A stretch of DNA of 64,000 nucleotides from Stenotrophomonas maltophilia (GCF_003205835.1 NZ_CP029773.1:466501-530500); one strand, 5' to 3'; shown: positions 32,222 to 42,555, counted from the first letter of the stretch. Notes: a model not told the origin generated them from the letters alone. Numbers and translations are program-made.

Positions 32222-33526
32222 ATGCGAGTCCTAGTCCTCGGCAGCGGCGTGATCGGCACCACCAGTGCCTGGTACCTGCGACAGGCCGGGTTTGAAGTCA
32301 CGGTCATCGACCGTCAGCCCGGCCCGGCGCTGGAAACCAGCTTCGCCAATGCCGGCCAGCTGTCGTTCGGCTACACCTCGCCGTGGGCCGCCCCGGGCGT
32401 GCCGAAGAAGGCCATCGGCTGGCTGTTCGAGAAGCATGCGCCGCTGGCGATCAAGCCGGGCATGGACCTGGCCCAGTACCGCTGGCTGTGGCAGATGCTG
32501 CGCAACTGCACCCACGAGCGCTACGCGATCAACAAGGCGCGCATGGTGCGCATGTCCGAGTACAGCCGCGACTGCCTGAACGAGCTGCGCGCGCAGATCG
32601 GCATCGAGTTCGAAGGCCGCGACCTGGGCACCACCCAGCTGTTCCGCACCCAGCAGCAGCTGGATGCCTCGGCGCAGGACATCGAGATCCTGGCCCAGTA
32701 CGGCGTGCCGTACGAGGTACTGGACCGCGCCGGCATCATCCAGGCCGAACCGGCCCTGGCCCACGTCGATGGCCTGGTCGGCGCGCTGCGCCTGCCGCGT
32801 GACCAGACCGGCGACTGCCAGCTGTTCACCCGCCGCCTGGCGCAGATGTGCGTGGATGCCGGCGTCGAGTTCCGCTTCGACCAGGACATCACTGGCCTGG
32901 AGTTCGATGGCGACCGCATCACCGGCGTGCGCATCGACGGCAAGCTGGAAACCGCCGACCGCTTCGTGGTCGCGCTGGGCAGCTATTCGCCCGCACTGGT
33001 CGCACCGCTGGGCATGCGCCTGCCGGTGTACCCGCTGAAGGGTTACTCGCTGACGCTGCCGATCACCGATCCGGCGATGGCGCCGACCTCGACCATCCTC
33101 GACGAGAGCTACAAGGTGGCGGTGACCCGCTTCGACGACCGCATCCGCGTCGGTGGCATGGCCGAAGTGGCCGGCTTCGACCTGTCGCTGTCGCAGCGCC
33201 GTCGCGAGACCCTGGAGCTGGTGGTGAGCGATCTCTACCCGAAGGGCGGCGACCTGTCGCGCGCGCAGTTCTGGACCGGCCTGCGCCCGGCCACGCCGGA
33301 CGGTACGCCGGTGATCGGCGCCACGCCGTTCCGCAACCTGTACCTCAACACCGGCCACGGCACCCTGGGCTGGACCATGGCCTGCGGCTCGGGCCGCTAC
33401 CTGGCCGATCTGATGAGCGCGCGCCAGCCGCAGATCAGCACCGAAGGCCTGGATATTTTCCGCTACGGCCAGTACGGTCACGCGCCGCAACAAGAGAACC
33501 GCACATGCGTCCTGCCCGCGCGCTGA
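32222..33526 (+). CDS. dadA: D-amino acid dehydrogenase, small subunit
   Basis: The product has 434 residues, like E. coli DadA (432). The FAD-binding motif is [19 protein letters not shown] (residues 3-21), with [19 protein letters not shown] a family signature. The C-terminal [17 protein letters not shown] and [16 protein letters not shown] are typical. It oxidises D-alanine and other D-amino acids to 2-oxo acids and ammonia at the inner face of the membrane, passing electrons to quinone. It overlaps the alanine racemase gene by 22 bases; together they convert L-Ala to pyruvate. Confidence 0.96.
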   Translation: MRVLVLGSGVIGTTSAWYLRQAGFEVTVIDRQPGPALETSFANAGQLSFGYTSPWAAPGVPKKAIGWLFEKHAPLAIKPGMDLAQYRWLWQMLRNCTHERYAINKARMVRMSEYSRDCLNELRAQIGIEFEGRDLGTTQLFRTQQQLDASAQDIEILAQYGVPYEVLDRAGIIQAEPALAHVDGLVGALRLPRDQTGDCQLFTRRLAQMCVDAGVEFRFDQDITGLEFDGDRITGVRIDGKLETADRFVVALGSYSPALVAPLGMRLPVYPLKGYSLTLPITDPAMAPTSTILDESYKVAVTRFDDRIRVGGMAEVAGFDLSLSQRRRETLELVVSDLYPKGGDLSRAQFWTGLRPATPDGTPVIGATPFRNLYLNTGHGTLGWTMACGSGRYLADLMSARQPQISTEGLDIFRYGQYGHAPQQENRTCVLPAR

Positions 33527-34572
33527 TCGATCTGGGCGCCCTGCGCAGCAACTACCGGCTCGCCCGTGAACTGGGCGGTGGCAAGGCCCTGGCGATCATC
33601 AAGGCCGATGCCTATGGCCACGGCGCAGTGCGCTGTGCGCAGGCACTGGAAGGCGAGGCCGATGGCTTCGGCGTGGCCACCATCGAAGAGGCGCTGGAAC
33701 TGCGCCAGGCCGGCATCCGTGCGCCGATCCTGCTGCTGGAAGGCATCTTCGAGCCCAGCGACATGGCGCTGGTGGCCGAGCATGATTTCTGGTTCGCCGT
33801 CGGCTCGCCGTGGCAGCTGGAGGCCGTCGCTGCCTTCGACAGCCCGCGTCCGTTGACGGTGTGGCTGAAGCTGGACAGCGGCATGCATCGCCTCGGCCTG
33901 GACGTGGACAGCTTCCGCGCGGCGCATGCACGCCTGTCGGCGCTGCCGCAGGTCGAACGCATCGTGCTGATGACCCACCTGGCACGCGCCGACGAGCTGG
34001 ACAGCGAACGCACGCACGAGCAGGTGGCGACCTTCGCGCGGGCCATCGACGGCCTGCACGGCGAGACCAGTGTCTGCAACTCGCCGGCACTGCTGGGCTG
34101 GCCGGATGTGCGCAGCGACTGGGTGCGCCCGGGCCTGATGCTGTACGGCGCCAACCCGCTGCCGGACAACACCGCGCTGACCGAGCGCCTGCGCCCGGTG
34201 ATGACGATGCAGTCGAAGGTGATCGCCGAGCGCTGGATCGAGGCCGGTGAACCGGTGGGCTATGGCGCGCGCTTCGTGGCCAAGGCACGCACCCGCGTGG
34301 GCGTGGTCGCGCTCGGCTATGCCGACGGGTATCCGCAGTTCGCACCGAATGGCACGCCGGTGCTGATCGATGGTCATCCCGGAGCCCTGATCGGCCGCGT
34401 GTCGATGGACATGCTGACCGTGGACCTGACCTCGCATCCGCAGGCCGGCGTTGGCAGTGTGGTGGAGTTGTGGGGGAGTGCACCGACGCTGGCGGAACTG
34501 GCGCCGCGCTGTGGCGTGAGCGCCTATCAGCTGCCGTGCGCGGTCAAGCGCGTGGCGAAGGTGTACGTGTAG
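33505..34572 (+). CDS. alr: Alanine racemase, catabolic
   Basis: The product has 355 residues. The PLP Lys is residue 33 in [11 protein letters not shown], and the second catalytic residue, Tyr, is in [10 protein letters not shown] near 253; [12 protein letters not shown] and [12 protein letters not shown] are further signatures. Its place after dadA and the shared Lrp-type regulator make it the DadX type, supplying D-Ala for oxidation. The start codon is inside dadA. The TAG stop is part of a SMAG palindrome (GTAG at 34569). Confidence 0.95.
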   Translation: MRPARALIDLGALRSNYRLARELGGGKALAIIKADAYGHGAVRCAQALEGEADGFGVATIEEALELRQAGIRAPILLLEGIFEPSDMALVAEHDFWFAVGSPWQLEAVAAFDSPRPLTVWLKLDSGMHRLGLDVDSFRAAHARLSALPQVERIVLMTHLARADELDSERTHEQVATFARAIDGLHGETSVCNSPALLGWPDVRSDWVRPGLMLYGANPLPDNTALTERLRPVMTMQSKVIAERWIEAGEPVGYGARFVAKARTRVGVVALGYADGYPQFAPNGTPVLIDGHPGALIGRVSMDMLTVDLTSHPQAGVGSVVELWGSAPTLAELAPRCGVSAYQLPCAVKRVAKVYV

Positions 34573-34626
34573 CGCCGAGCCCACGCTCGGCGCCGTGAAT
34601 GCGTGTCGACCAAGGTCGACACCTAC
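34569..34626. repeat. SMAG palindrome pair
   Basis: GTAGCGCCGAGCCCACGCTCGG begins at 34569 and contains the alr stop codon; an inverted hairpin GTGTCGACCAAGGTCGACAC then CTAC ends at 34626. The two are different subtypes. The pair separates convergent genes. Confidence 0.85.
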
Positions 34627-34674
34627 CGACGGGCGTTACGCGCAGTGGTCGCCTGGTGCGGGTCGCCGTGGGGA

Positions 34675-35238
34675 CTAACGCGCGGCGGTGGCCTGGCTGG
34701 CCAGCTGACGCCTGACCCAGTCATCGATCAGGCGTTTCTCGTAGCGCAGCGGGTCACTGTCGCTCTTCAGCCCCAGGTTGTGCAGGTAGCCGGTATCGCT
34801 GAGGCGCGCATCGCCCTCGCTGACGATACGGCCGCTGGCGTCCTTCAACGTGTACTGCAGGCTGATCCGCGGCGGGTAGATGTCGCGCATGATCCGGATG
34901 TCGCGGCCGCGCGGGCCGTGCCACGGCTCGTAGTCACCGGCGCGCTTGATGTCGACCAGGGTCACATCGAGCGTCTGCCCTGGTTGCAGCGGTTTGGCCG
35001 CGGTGGTCTGCAGGTAGCGCGCCAGTTGCTGCACCCAGTCGCCACGTTCGGCCTCGAAGCGGTTGGTGCTCTGGCGGATCTCGGTGAACTTGGCCGGATC
35101 GTCCCACTTCACGCTGACCGGGCCATCGGCCTGCAGTGCGCGGGGAGCTTCCGGATCGGTCACGGTGCGCGGTGCCGCGCTGGCACCGCCCGCCACAAGG
35201 GCGCCTGCCAGCAGGGCAATCGCGAGTGAGCGTTTCAT
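34675..35238 (-). CDS. Secreted DUF3016 family protein
   Basis: The product has 187 residues. A signal peptide (SLAIALLAGALVAGGASA, cut near residue 22) precedes a DUF3016 domain: VKWDDPAKFTEIRQS, LARYLQTTAAKPLQPGQTLD, VTLVDIKRAGDYEPW and IRIMRDIYPPRISLQYTL. It is a periplasmic or outer-membrane-facing family of unknown function, frequent in Xanthomonadaceae and Shewanella. It is convergent with alr and divergent from the hybrid kinase across 177 bases. Confidence 0.88.
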   Translation of the reverse strand: MKRSLAIALLAGALVAGGASAAPRTVTDPEAPRALQADGPVSVKWDDPAKFTEIRQSTNRFEAERGDWVQQLARYLQTTAAKPLQPGQTLDVTLVDIKRAGDYEPWHGPRGRDIRIMRDIYPPRISLQYTLKDASGRIVSEGDARLSDTGYLHNLGLKSDSDPLRYEKRLIDDWVRRQLASQATAAR

Positions 35239-35415
35239 GACGGTCTCCTGCGTCCCTCGATGGGGGCGATGTTGATCACGGATCGAGTGTGATCCTGCTT
35301 TCAGGCGACAGCAATGGCCTGATGCGTCGTGCGCAAGGGTGGTTGCCGCCAATTCATTGTCGTCAACCATGACTGACGGCGCTTGACGCTGTGAATACGC
35401 CCTTTGGAAGATGCT

Positions 35416-37470
35416 GTGCCTCCAACCCGGCCTGCACAGACGCCCTTGTCCACACTGCCGCCCCTCGTGGAGCGCCCACCGATGATGGTGCCGGCGCCCG
35501 AACCCGACCTGCATCATGGCGTGCTTGAGCGCATCAACGCCGGTTTCTGCGTGATCCAGGTGCTGTTCGAGGGCGACCGGGCCGTGGACTATCGTTTCAT
35601 CGAGGTCAATGACGCCTTCGAGCGGCACACCGGGCTGAAGGATGCACGTGGCCAGCGCATGAGCCTGCTGGAACCGAACCACGAGGAAGACTGGTTCCGC
35701 ATCTACGGCGAGGTCGCACGCAGTGGCCGGCCGGCACAGTTCGAGATGGAGGCGCGTGCGCTGGGGCGCTCGTTCGCGGTCGATGCGGTGCGCGTGGGCC
35801 GTCCGGGGGAAGACAAGGTCGGCATCCTGTTCTTCGACATCACCGCGCGCAAGCAGATGGAAGTGGAGCTGGGCGAGAGCGAAGCCCGCTTCAGCGCGCT
35901 GGCCGATGGCCTGCCGATGCCGGTGTGGGTGCTCGACGAGCGCGGCCATGCCCGCTTCGTCAACAGCGCCTTCAGCGAGTTCTTCGGGGGTGATGAGACG
36001 CGTGTGCCGGAAGACGTCTGGCGTGGCCTGGTGCATCCGGATGATGCGTCGGTGTTCGAGTACGAACTGCAGGAAGCGCTGAAGGCGCAACGTTCGATGC
36101 ATGCACTGGTGCGGGCGCGGCGCGCCGATGGCCAGTGGCGCTGGCTGGAAATGAATGCCCGCCCGCGCTTCTCGCGCATGGGCCGTTTCATCGGCCTGGC
36201 CGGCAGCAGTCCGGACGTGACCGAACGACGTGAGATCGAGCTGGCGCGCGAGGAACTGCTGCAGTCCGAGCGTGCCGCGCGCAGCGCTGCGGAAAACATG
36301 GCGCGGCTCAAGGATGAATTCCTGGCCACGCTGTCGCACGAGCTGCGCACGCCGCTGACCACCATCCTCGGCTGGAGCGAACTGCTGCTGCAGCGCGTGG
36401 ACAATACCAGCCCGCTGTACAAGGGCCTGAACGTGATCGCCAACAGCGCGGGTGCGCAGAAGCGGCTGATCTCGGACATGCTTGACCTCAGCAGCATGCT
36501 GCTGGGCAAGGTGCAGCTGGAGGTGGAAGTGCTGGACCTGCGCACGGTGCTCGGTGAGGCCATCGGCGCGCAGGAACTGGTGGCCGAAGGCAAGGCGCTG
36601 GACGTGCACCTGCTGCTGCCCGAGCAGCCCAGCCTGGTACTGGGTGATGCCACGCGCCTGCAGCAGGTGTTCTGGAACCTGCTCTCGAATGCGATCAAGT
36701 TCACCCCGGCCGAAGGCCGCATCGACCTGCAGCTGCAGGCCGAAGGCAATTACTGGATGATCACCGTGCGCGATACCGGCGACGGCATCGCACAGGAATT
36801 CCTCAATCACCTGTTCAGTCGCTTCCGCCAGGCCGATGGCACCACCACCCGCCGCCATGGCGGCCTGGGCCTGGGCCTGGCGATCGTGCAGCAGCTGGTC
36901 GAACTGCACGGTGGCACCGTTACCGCCGCCAGCGAAGGCCATGGCCACGGCGCCACCTTCACGGTTCGCCTGCCGCAGCACATTCCCGATGCCGAGCGGC
37001 GCCCGCTGCGTGAAGTGATCAGCGGGCCGATCCTGGAGCCGGTGATCGTCGAGCCGTATCCGCTGCGGGGCATGCACGTGCTGGCGGTGGAAGACCAGCC
37101 GGAAGTGCTGGAGTACCTGCGGCGCATGCTGGAAGAGCAGGGTGCGAGCGTGTCGGCGGCCAGCTCGGCCGGTGAAGCACTGGCGCTGCTGGCCGATACC
37201 GGTCACCTGCAGTACCACGTGATGCTGACCGACATCGGCATGCCGGGCATGGATGGCTACGGCCTGGTACGCACGCTGCGTGAGGACATGGGTGTGGATG
37301 CCATGACCCTTCCGGCCGTGGCGGTGACGGCGCTGGCGCGTGCCGATGACCGACGTCGTGCGCTGGCATCGGGCTTCCAGGAACATGTCGCCAAGCCGTA
37401 TTCGGTGGCGCAGCTGGTGTCCGCCGTGCGCAAGGTACAGGTGCCACGCGCGGACAGCGCGCTGCACTGA
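35416..37470 (+). CDS. Hybrid sensor histidine kinase with two PAS domains and receiver
   Basis: The product has 684 residues from a GTG at 35416 (GGAAG five bases upstream); a TTG at 35404 or ATGs at 35482/35485 are alternatives. There is no membrane helix, so it senses in the cytoplasm. PAS domains fill about 25-145 and 150-275. The HisKA His is in LSHELRTPLTTILGW near residue 307; the HATPase has NLLSNAIKFTPAEG, DTGDGIAQ and GGLGLGLAIVQQL. A C-terminal receiver has its Asp near 605 in MLTDIGMPG. No DNA-binding output, so a partner phosphotransfer protein must exist elsewhere. Confidence 0.92.
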   Translation: MPPTRPAQTPLSTLPPLVERPPMMVPAPEPDLHHGVLERINAGFCVIQVLFEGDRAVDYRFIEVNDAFERHTGLKDARGQRMSLLEPNHEEDWFRIYGEVARSGRPAQFEMEARALGRSFAVDAVRVGRPGEDKVGILFFDITARKQMEVELGESEARFSALADGLPMPVWVLDERGHARFVNSAFSEFFGGDETRVPEDVWRGLVHPDDASVFEYELQEALKAQRSMHALVRARRADGQWRWLEMNARPRFSRMGRFIGLAGSSPDVTERREIELAREELLQSERAARSAAENMARLKDEFLATLSHELRTPLTTILGWSELLLQRVDNTSPLYKGLNVIANSAGAQKRLISDMLDLSSMLLGKVQLEVEVLDLRTVLGEAIGAQELVAEGKALDVHLLLPEQPSLVLGDATRLQQVFWNLLSNAIKFTPAEGRIDLQLQAEGNYWMITVRDTGDGIAQEFLNHLFSRFRQADGTTTRRHGGLGLGLAIVQQLVELHGGTVTAASEGHGHGATFTVRLPQHIPDAERRPLREVISGPILEPVIVEPYPLRGMHVLAVEDQPEVLEYLRRMLEEQGASVSAASSAGEALALLADTGHLQYHVMLTDIGMPGMDGYGLVRTLREDMGVDAMTLPAVAVTALARADDRRRALASGFQEHVAKPYSVAQLVSAVRKVQVPRADSALH

Positions 37471-37513
37471 GCATTCACGGCCGATCGGCGACCCTGCACG
37501 CAGGAGGTCGCCG

Positions 37514-37807
37514 ATGTCCCGCACAGCTCCCCGTATCCATACCGATCCAGCGCAGATCGCGCGCCTGGAAGCCCTGTTGCCGCAGCTGGAAGGCGAAACG
37601 CAGGTGGAACTGACCCTGCACGATGGCCGTCGCCTGCTGGGCACGGTGGCGGTGAAACCCACCCTCCAGCAGTATCGCGATGAGGCCGGTGACGAAGGCA
37701 GCAATGGCCAGCTGCGCCTGGATGACTACGACACGCCGGTGCAGCAGCACCATGTGTGGCTGGACGAGATCGCCAGCATCAACCGCCTGCCACCCAAGGC
37801 ACCTTGA
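37514..37807 (+). CDS. DUF3247 family protein
   Basis: The product has 97 residues starting MSRTAPRIHTDPAQIARLEA behind CAGGAGGTCGCCG. The line VELTLHDGRRLLGTVAVKPT, then QQYRDEAGDEGSNGQLRLDD and HHVWLDEIASINRL fits DUF3247, a small protein family found mostly in Xanthomonadaceae whose structure is an Sm-like barrel. Function unknown. It is followed by an inverted pair of SMAG elements. Confidence 0.85.
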   Translation: MSRTAPRIHTDPAQIARLEALLPQLEGETQVELTLHDGRRLLGTVAVKPTLQQYRDEAGDEGSNGQLRLDDYDTPVQQHHVWLDEIASINRLPPKAP

Positions 37808-37813
37808 TCCGAT

Positions 37814-37868
37814 GTAGCCGAGCCCACGCTCGGCTGCGCCGTCGCCCGAGCGTGGGCTCGGGCGCTAC
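37814..37868. repeat. SMAG palindrome pair
   Basis: GTAGCCGAGCCCACGCTCGG starts at 37814; an inverted copy CCGAGCGTGGGCTCGG then GCGCTAC ends at 37868. It separates the convergent genes at 37514 and 37876. Confidence 0.88.
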
Positions 37869-37875
37869 AGATGTG

Positions 37876-38139
37876 TCAGTGCTCGAACAACGTCGGCGTC
37901 GCCTCGAACCGCCGCGCATAGGCGCGCTCCTCCGCGACCCTCGCCACCTCGTCATCGGCCAGGTCCGGTGCGCCGTATACCGCATAGGCCACGCTGCCAT
38001 CGGCGCCATGACCGACCTGGTGCAGCCGGTAGCGCGAGTGGCCGCCGCCGGTGTCCTCGGGGTAGTGCACGGGCGGATGGCTGCCTTCCAGGTCCATTTC
38101 ACTGTTGTCGACCACGCCACCGACGAACAAGGCTCGCAT
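37876..38139 (-). CDS. Small protein of unknown function
   Basis: The product has 87 residues starting MRALFVGGVVDNSEMDLEGS. Composition looks like a real protein: HYPEDTGGGHSRYRLHQVGH, then DGSVAYAVYGAPDLADDEVA and a C-terminal EERAYARRFEATPTLFEH. A GGAGAACC-type ribosome site (reading CAGGAGAACCTGC on the minus strand) precedes the ATG at 38139. No family is recognised. It is divergent from rsmC. Confidence 0.65.
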   Translation of the reverse strand: MRALFVGGVVDNSEMDLEGSHPPVHYPEDTGGGHSRYRLHQVGHGADGSVAYAVYGAPDLADDEVARVAEERAYARRFEATPTLFEH

Positions 38140-38295
38140 GCAGGTTCTCCTGGGTTTCCGGGGGAGCCTCTACCCTGAACGTTTCAATGTTGCTGGTAGA
38201 TCAAGGCCCCGTTCGGGTTTCGCAAAGTGGCCGCCGGGGCCGGCCCGGCCAAGCCGGTACAATGGACGGCCCTCACGCTTGAAGTACCCGCGCCG

Positions 38296-39360
38296 ATGGC
38301 CTCCAGCGACGACGCCCCCCTGCAGACCCTGTTCCTGCCGTTCTCCCAAGGTGCCCTGCGCTGGCCGGAGGGTCCGGTGGCCTTCCTGCGTGCCCGCGAC
38401 GGCTGGCCGCTGCGCGAAGCGGCCGGCAACCGCGAGGTGCACTGCGAGCAGAGCTTCGCCCCGTTCGCGCAGCCGCTGCAGCAGGCCGCTGGCTGGACTG
38501 TCAGTGGCCAGCTGGACGATGTGGCCGGCAAGGGCCGCTATCCGCTGGTGCTGGTGTTGCCGCCGCGCCAGCGTGAAGAAGCCCGCGCGCTGTTCGCCCG
38601 CGCGCTGGCGCTGGTTGCCGAGGGCGGACGCATCGTCGCCTGCCAGTCCAACAACGAAGGTGCCCGCTCGGGCGAGGGCGACCTCAAGCAGCTGACCGGC
38701 CTCGGTGGCAGCCTGACCAAGAACCATTGCCGCGTGTACTGGACCGCGCCGATGCAGGGCCAGCACGACGCTGACCTGGCCAAGCGCTGGTCGGCGCTGG
38801 ACGCGGTGCGCCCGATCGTCGGTGGCCGTTTCCTCAGCCGCCCGGGCGTGTTCGCCTGGGACCGCATCGACCCGGCTTCGGCGCTGCTGGCCGAGCACCT
38901 GCCGGCTGACCTGGCCGGGCGTGCCGCTGATCTGGGAGCTGGTTACGGTTACCTGTCGCGCGAGCTGCTGGAGCGCTGCCCGAAGATCACCGCGCTGGAC
39001 CTGTACGAGGCCGAGCAGCGAGCGCTGGCCCTGGCCGAGCTGAACCTGGCGCCGCCGCCGCGCCCGCTACCGCTGCGCTTCCTGTGGCGTGACGTCACCG
39101 CCGGCATCGAGCCGGGCTACGACGTCATCATCAGCAACCCGCCGTTCCATACACCCTCGCGTGCCGACCGCCCGGACATCGGCCAGCGCTTCATCGCCGT
39201 GGCCGCGCAGGCGCTGCGCCCGGGCGGGCGCCTGTACGTGGTGGCCAATCGCCACCTGCCATACGAGTACACCCTCAACGAGAGCTTTGGCGCGGTGCGC
39301 GTGATCGCCGAGCGCGATGGCTTCAAGCTGGTGGAAGCGGTGAAGGGGAAGGGCAAGTGA
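38296..39360 (+). CDS. rsmC: 16S rRNA m2G1207 methyltransferase RsmC
   Basis: The product has 354 residues, like E. coli RsmC (343). The N-terminal half is the degenerate methyltransferase-like guide domain. The C-terminal half has the SAM site AADLGAGYGYLSRELLERCP and the base-flipping NPPFHTPSRADRPDIGQRFI start NPPFH. It methylates G1207 in the small subunit rRNA. The start at 38296 (MASSDDAP) is chosen over a longer frame; TACAAT at 38258 fits a -10 box. Its stop overlaps the GTG of the pseudouridine synthase (GTGA at 39357). Confidence 0.93.
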   Translation: MASSDDAPLQTLFLPFSQGALRWPEGPVAFLRARDGWPLREAAGNREVHCEQSFAPFAQPLQQAAGWTVSGQLDDVAGKGRYPLVLVLPPRQREEARALFARALALVAEGGRIVACQSNNEGARSGEGDLKQLTGLGGSLTKNHCRVYWTAPMQGQHDADLAKRWSALDAVRPIVGGRFLSRPGVFAWDRIDPASALLAEHLPADLAGRAADLGAGYGYLSRELLERCPKITALDLYEAEQRALALAELNLAPPPRPLPLRFLWRDVTAGIEPGYDVIISNPPFHTPSRADRPDIGQRFIAVAAQALRPGGRLYVVANRHLPYEYTLNESFGAVRVIAERDGFKLVEAVKGKGK

Positions 39361-40058
39361 AGCTGGTCAAGCACATCGCCAACCTGGGCTATGGCAGCCG
39401 CAAGCAGGTGCAGTGGATGTTCCGCGAGGGCCGCGTCACCGACGCCGACGGCGAGGTGCTGTACGCCGATGACCAGGTGCCGCACGAGGCGATCCGGATC
39501 GACGGCGAGCCGCTGGACCCGCCGGTGGGGCTGTCGATCGCGCTGCACAAGCCCGCCGGCTACACCTGTTCGACCAAGGACACCGGCCGCCTGATCTACG
39601 ACCTGCTGCCGGCGCGCTTCCGCGACCGTGATCCGGTGCTGTCCACGGTGGGTCGCCTCGACCGCGAGACCAGCGGCCTGTTGCTGCTGACCGACGATGG
39701 CGGCCTGCTGCACCGGATCATCTCGCCGAAGTCGAAGCTGCCGAAGGTCTACGAGGTGGAACTGAGCGACGACCTGCGGGGCGACGAGGTGGCCCTGTTC
39801 GCCAGCGGCACGCTGATGCTGGAATCGGAGAAGACCCCCCTGCTGCCGGCTGAACTCGAAGTGCTGGATACGCGTCGCGCGCGCCTGGTGCTGCACGAAG
39901 GCCGCTACCATCAGGTACGCCGCATGTTCGCCGCCACCGGCAACCACGTGCAGGCCCTGCATCGCAGCCGCGTCGGCGGGCTGGACCTGCAGGGACTGGA
40001 CGAAGGGCAATGGCGGCAGCTCACTCCCACCGACCTGGATACGCTGTTCGCTCCATGA
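39357..40058 (+). CDS. rsuA: 16S rRNA pseudouridine synthase, RsuA family
   Basis: The product has 233 residues from a GTG, like RsuA (231). A short S4-like RNA-binding part (about 1-60) is followed by the RsuA/RluB catalytic domain, with the active Asp in VGRLDRETSGLLLLTDDG and HEGRYHQVRRMFAATGNHV near the end. RsuA turns U516 of 16S rRNA into pseudouridine. It is tightly coupled to rsmC before and to the HAD gene after (four-base overlaps both sides), making an rRNA-modification operon. Confidence 0.88.
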   Translation: MKLVKHIANLGYGSRKQVQWMFREGRVTDADGEVLYADDQVPHEAIRIDGEPLDPPVGLSIALHKPAGYTCSTKDTGRLIYDLLPARFRDRDPVLSTVGRLDRETSGLLLLTDDGGLLHRIISPKSKLPKVYEVELSDDLRGDEVALFASGTLMLESEKTPLLPAELEVLDTRRARLVLHEGRYHQVRRMFAATGNHVQALHRSRVGGLDLQGLDEGQWRQLTPTDLDTLFAP

Positions 40059-40738
40059 CCACCATCGCTGCGCTGCCGTTCCTGCCCGACGCCGTCATCT
40101 TCGACATGGACGGCCTGATGATCGACAGCGAGCGGGTCTCGCTGGCCTGCTGGAGCGAGGCCGCCGACGCGTTCGGGCTGGGCCTGGACGAAACGGTGTT
40201 CCTGCGCATGGTCGGCCTCGGTGACCGTGACACGCACGCGCTGCTGCGTGCGCAGGGCATCGAGGACAGCGTGATCGAGGCGGTGGCGGCTCGTTGCCAT
40301 GAACTGTACGAAGCGCGCACGCAGACTGGCCTGCCGCTGCGGCCGGGCATCCTGGAGCTGCTGGAACTGCTGAAGGCGCATGCGATCCCGCGTGCAGTGG
40401 CAACCACCACGCGGCAGCCGCGGGCCAACCGCAAGCTGGCTGCTGCCGGCCTGCTGCCGTACTTCGATGCGGTGATCACCAGTGGCGACGTGGCGCGGCC
40501 GAAACCGGCGCCGGACATCTACCTGCTGGCCGCGCAGCGGCTTGGCCAGGCGCCGGAACGCTGCCTGGCGCTGGAAGACTCACCGGCCGGCACGCGCGCG
40601 GCATTGGCGGCTGGCATGACCGTGATCCAGGTGCCGGACCTGGTGCATCCCGATGAAGAACTGCGCGCACTGGGCCACCGCATCGTCGGCTCGCTGGTGG
40701 ACGCGCACGCGCTGCTGTTGCCGCTGCTACCAAGGTAA
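40055..40738 (+). CDS. HAD-superfamily phosphatase, beta-phosphoglucomutase-like
   Basis: The product has 227 residues. HAD motif I is VIFDMDGLMIDSE with the nucleophile at Asp 17 and acid/base Asp 19; motif II Thr is in VATTTRQPRAN; motif III KPAPDIYLLAAQRLG; motif IV LEDSPAGTRAALAAGM. This is subfamily IA, related to YniC/YfbT sugar-phosphate phosphatases. Its start overlaps the rsuA stop, so it is the last gene of that operon. Exact substrate unknown. Confidence 0.9.
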   Translation: MTTIAALPFLPDAVIFDMDGLMIDSERVSLACWSEAADAFGLGLDETVFLRMVGLGDRDTHALLRAQGIEDSVIEAVAARCHELYEARTQTGLPLRPGILELLELLKAHAIPRAVATTTRQPRANRKLAAAGLLPYFDAVITSGDVARPKPAPDIYLLAAQRLGQAPERCLALEDSPAGTRAALAAGMTVIQVPDLVHPDEELRALGHRIVGSLVDAHALLLPLLPR

Positions 40739-40740
40739 CG

Positions 40741-40823
40741 GTAGGTGCCAACCTTGGTTGGCACGCTTTTCAATGCAGTCGAGCACGCTCGACTCTACGG
40801 GTGCCGACCGTGGGTCGGCACAC
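40741..40823. repeat. SMAG palindromes, three copies
   Basis: GTAGGTGCCAACCTTGGTTGG starts at 40741, an inverted AGTCGAGCACGCTCGACT then CTAC ends at 40798, and GTGCCGACCGTGGGTCGGCA covers 40801-40823 without a GTAG tip. Three subtypes occur side by side between convergent operons. Confidence 0.85.
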
Positions 40824-40831
40824 CTGCCCCA

Positions 40832-42040
40832 TCACACCCGCCCGAACACCAGCGCCGCGTTGGTGCCACCGAAACCGAAGCTGTTGGACATCACCGTATC
40901 CAGCTTCTGCTCGCGGCTCTCGCGCAGGATCGGGAAGCTCTCCACCTTCGGGTCCAGCTCGCCGATGTTGGCCGAACCGGCGACGAAGCCATCGCGCATC
41001 ATCAGCAGGCAGTAGATCGCCTCGTGCACGCTGGCCGCACCCAGTGAATGGCCGGACAGCGCCTTGGTCGAGGACAGCGGCGGCACCGCGTCGCCGAACA
41101 CTTCGCGGATCGCGTTGAGCTCGGTGACGTCGCCCAGCGGGGTCGAGGTGCCGTGGGTGTTGAGGTAGTCCAGCGGACGATCGACGCCCTGCAGTGCCAT
41201 CTTCATGCAGCGCACCGCGCCTTCACCGGACGGCGCGACCATGTCGGCGCCATCGGAGGTCACGCCATAGCCGATCAGCTCGGCATGGATATGGGCGCCG
41301 CGCGCGACGGCGTGGTCGTAATCCTCCAGCACCAGCATGCCGCCGCCACCGGCGATGACGAAGCCGTCGCGGTCCTTGTCGTACGGGCGCGAGGCACTGG
41401 CCGGGGTTTCGTTGAAGCTGGTCGACAGCGCGCCCATCGCATCGAACATCACGCTCATCGACCAGTGCAGGTCTTCACCGCCACCGGCGAACATGATGTC
41501 CTGCGCGCCGTGGCGGATCATGTCCGCGGCGGCACCGATGCAGTGCGCCGAGGTGGCGCAGGCGGCCGACAGCGAGTAGCTGACGCCCTTGATCTGGTAG
41601 GCCGTGGCCAGGCAGGCCGAGACCGTCGAGCACATCGTGCGCGGCACCATGTACGGGCCGACCTTGCGCACGCCACGTTCGCGCAGCAGATCGACCGCGC
41701 CGATCTGCCACTCGCTGGAACCGCCACCGGAACCGGCGATCAGGCCGGTGCGCAGATTGCTGACCTGCTCGGGGCTGAGCCCGGCATCGGCGATGGCATC
41801 GCGCATGGACAGGAAGGCGAAGGCCGCGGCGTCGCTCATGAAGCGCTTCTGCTTGCGGTCGATCAGGGCGTCCAGGTCGAGGTCGACACGGCCGCCGACC
41901 TGGCTGCGCAGGCCGGCATCGGCATGGTCGGCCAGCAGGGTGATGCCCGAGCGCCCTTCGCGCAGCGCGGCCGAAACGGTATCCAGATCATTGCCGAGGC
42001 AGGACGTGATGCCCATGCCGGTGATGACAACGCGACGCAT
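40832..42040 (-). CDS. fabB: 3-oxoacyl-ACP synthase I (FabB)
   Basis: The product has 402 residues, like E. coli FabB (406). The Cys-His-His triad is complete: [14 protein letters not shown] near residue 160, [11 protein letters not shown] near 295 and [14 protein letters not shown] near 330. It elongates acyl chains and is needed for unsaturated fatty acids. The start codon overlaps the fabA stop (TGATG at 42038-42042), so the two are translated together. Confidence 0.96.
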   Translation of the reverse strand: MRRVVITGMGITSCLGNDLDTVSAALREGRSGITLLADHADAGLRSQVGGRVDLDLDALIDRKQKRFMSDAAAFAFLSMRDAIADAGLSPEQVSNLRTGLIAGSGGGSSEWQIGAVDLLRERGVRKVGPYMVPRTMCSTVSACLATAYQIKGVSYSLSAACATSAHCIGAAADMIRHGAQDIMFAGGGEDLHWSMSVMFDAMGALSTSFNETPASASRPYDKDRDGFVIAGGGGMLVLEDYDHAVARGAHIHAELIGYGVTSDGADMVAPSGEGAVRCMKMALQGVDRPLDYLNTHGTSTPLGDVTELNAIREVFGDAVPPLSSTKALSGHSLGAASVHEAIYCLLMMRDGFVAGSANIGELDPKVESFPILRESREQKLDTVMSNSFGFGGTNAALVFGRV

Positions 42041-42555
42041 CAGAAGCTCCCGGTTTCAGTGAACAGGCCGACGCGCAGGTCGCGCGCGCTGTAGATTTCG
42101 CGGTCATCCACGTACATGCGGGCGTCCGACTGGGCCATCACCAGCTTGCGGTTGATGACACGGCTGATGTCGATCTCGTAGCGCACCAGCTTGGCCTCCG
42201 GCAGTACCTGGCCGGTGAACTTCACCTCGCCGCAGCCCAGGGCGCGGCCCTTGCCGGGGGCGCCCAGCCAGGTCAGGAAGAAGCCGGTCAGCTGCCACAT
42301 GGCATCCAGGCCCAGGCAGCCGGGCATCACCGGGTCGCCGATGAAGTGGCAGCCGAAGAACCACAGGTCCGGGCGGATATCCAGTTCGGCGCGTACCATG
42401 CCCTTGCCATGCGGTCCGCCGTCCTCGCGGATGTCGGTGATGCGGTCGAACATCAGCATCGGGTCGTTGGGCAAACGGCCGGCGGCGGTGCCGAACAGTT
42501 CACCGCGTGCGCTGGCCAGCAGCTGTTCGCGGTTGAACGCGTGGAGACGGGTCAT
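42040..42555 (-). CDS. fabA: 3-hydroxydecanoyl-ACP dehydratase/isomerase (FabA)
   Basis: The product has 171 residues, exactly in the family range. The active-site His is in [20 protein letters not shown], which also carries the catalytic Asp. It dehydrates 3-hydroxydecanoyl-ACP and isomerises the double bond, starting unsaturated fatty acid synthesis; FabB then extends the product. ATG at 42555 is chosen over one three codons upstream. The promoter side has an 8-base direct repeat (42635-42652). It is divergent from dinB. Confidence 0.96.
   Translation of the reverse strand: MTRLHAFNREQLLASARGELFGTAAGRLPNDPMLMFDRITDIREDGGPHGKGMVRAELDIRPDLWFFGCHFIGDPVMPGCLGLDAMWQLTGFFLTWLGAPGKGRALGCGEVKFTGQVLPEAKLVRYEIDISRVINRKLVMAQSDARMYVDDREIYSARDLRVGLFTETGSF

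Noticed and set aside
34675..37704. A 1,009-codon open frame on the minus strand across the hybrid kinase
   Set aside because: Only its last 187 codons (the DUF3016 protein) have a signal peptide and family features. The rest is a mirror frame of the kinase gene.
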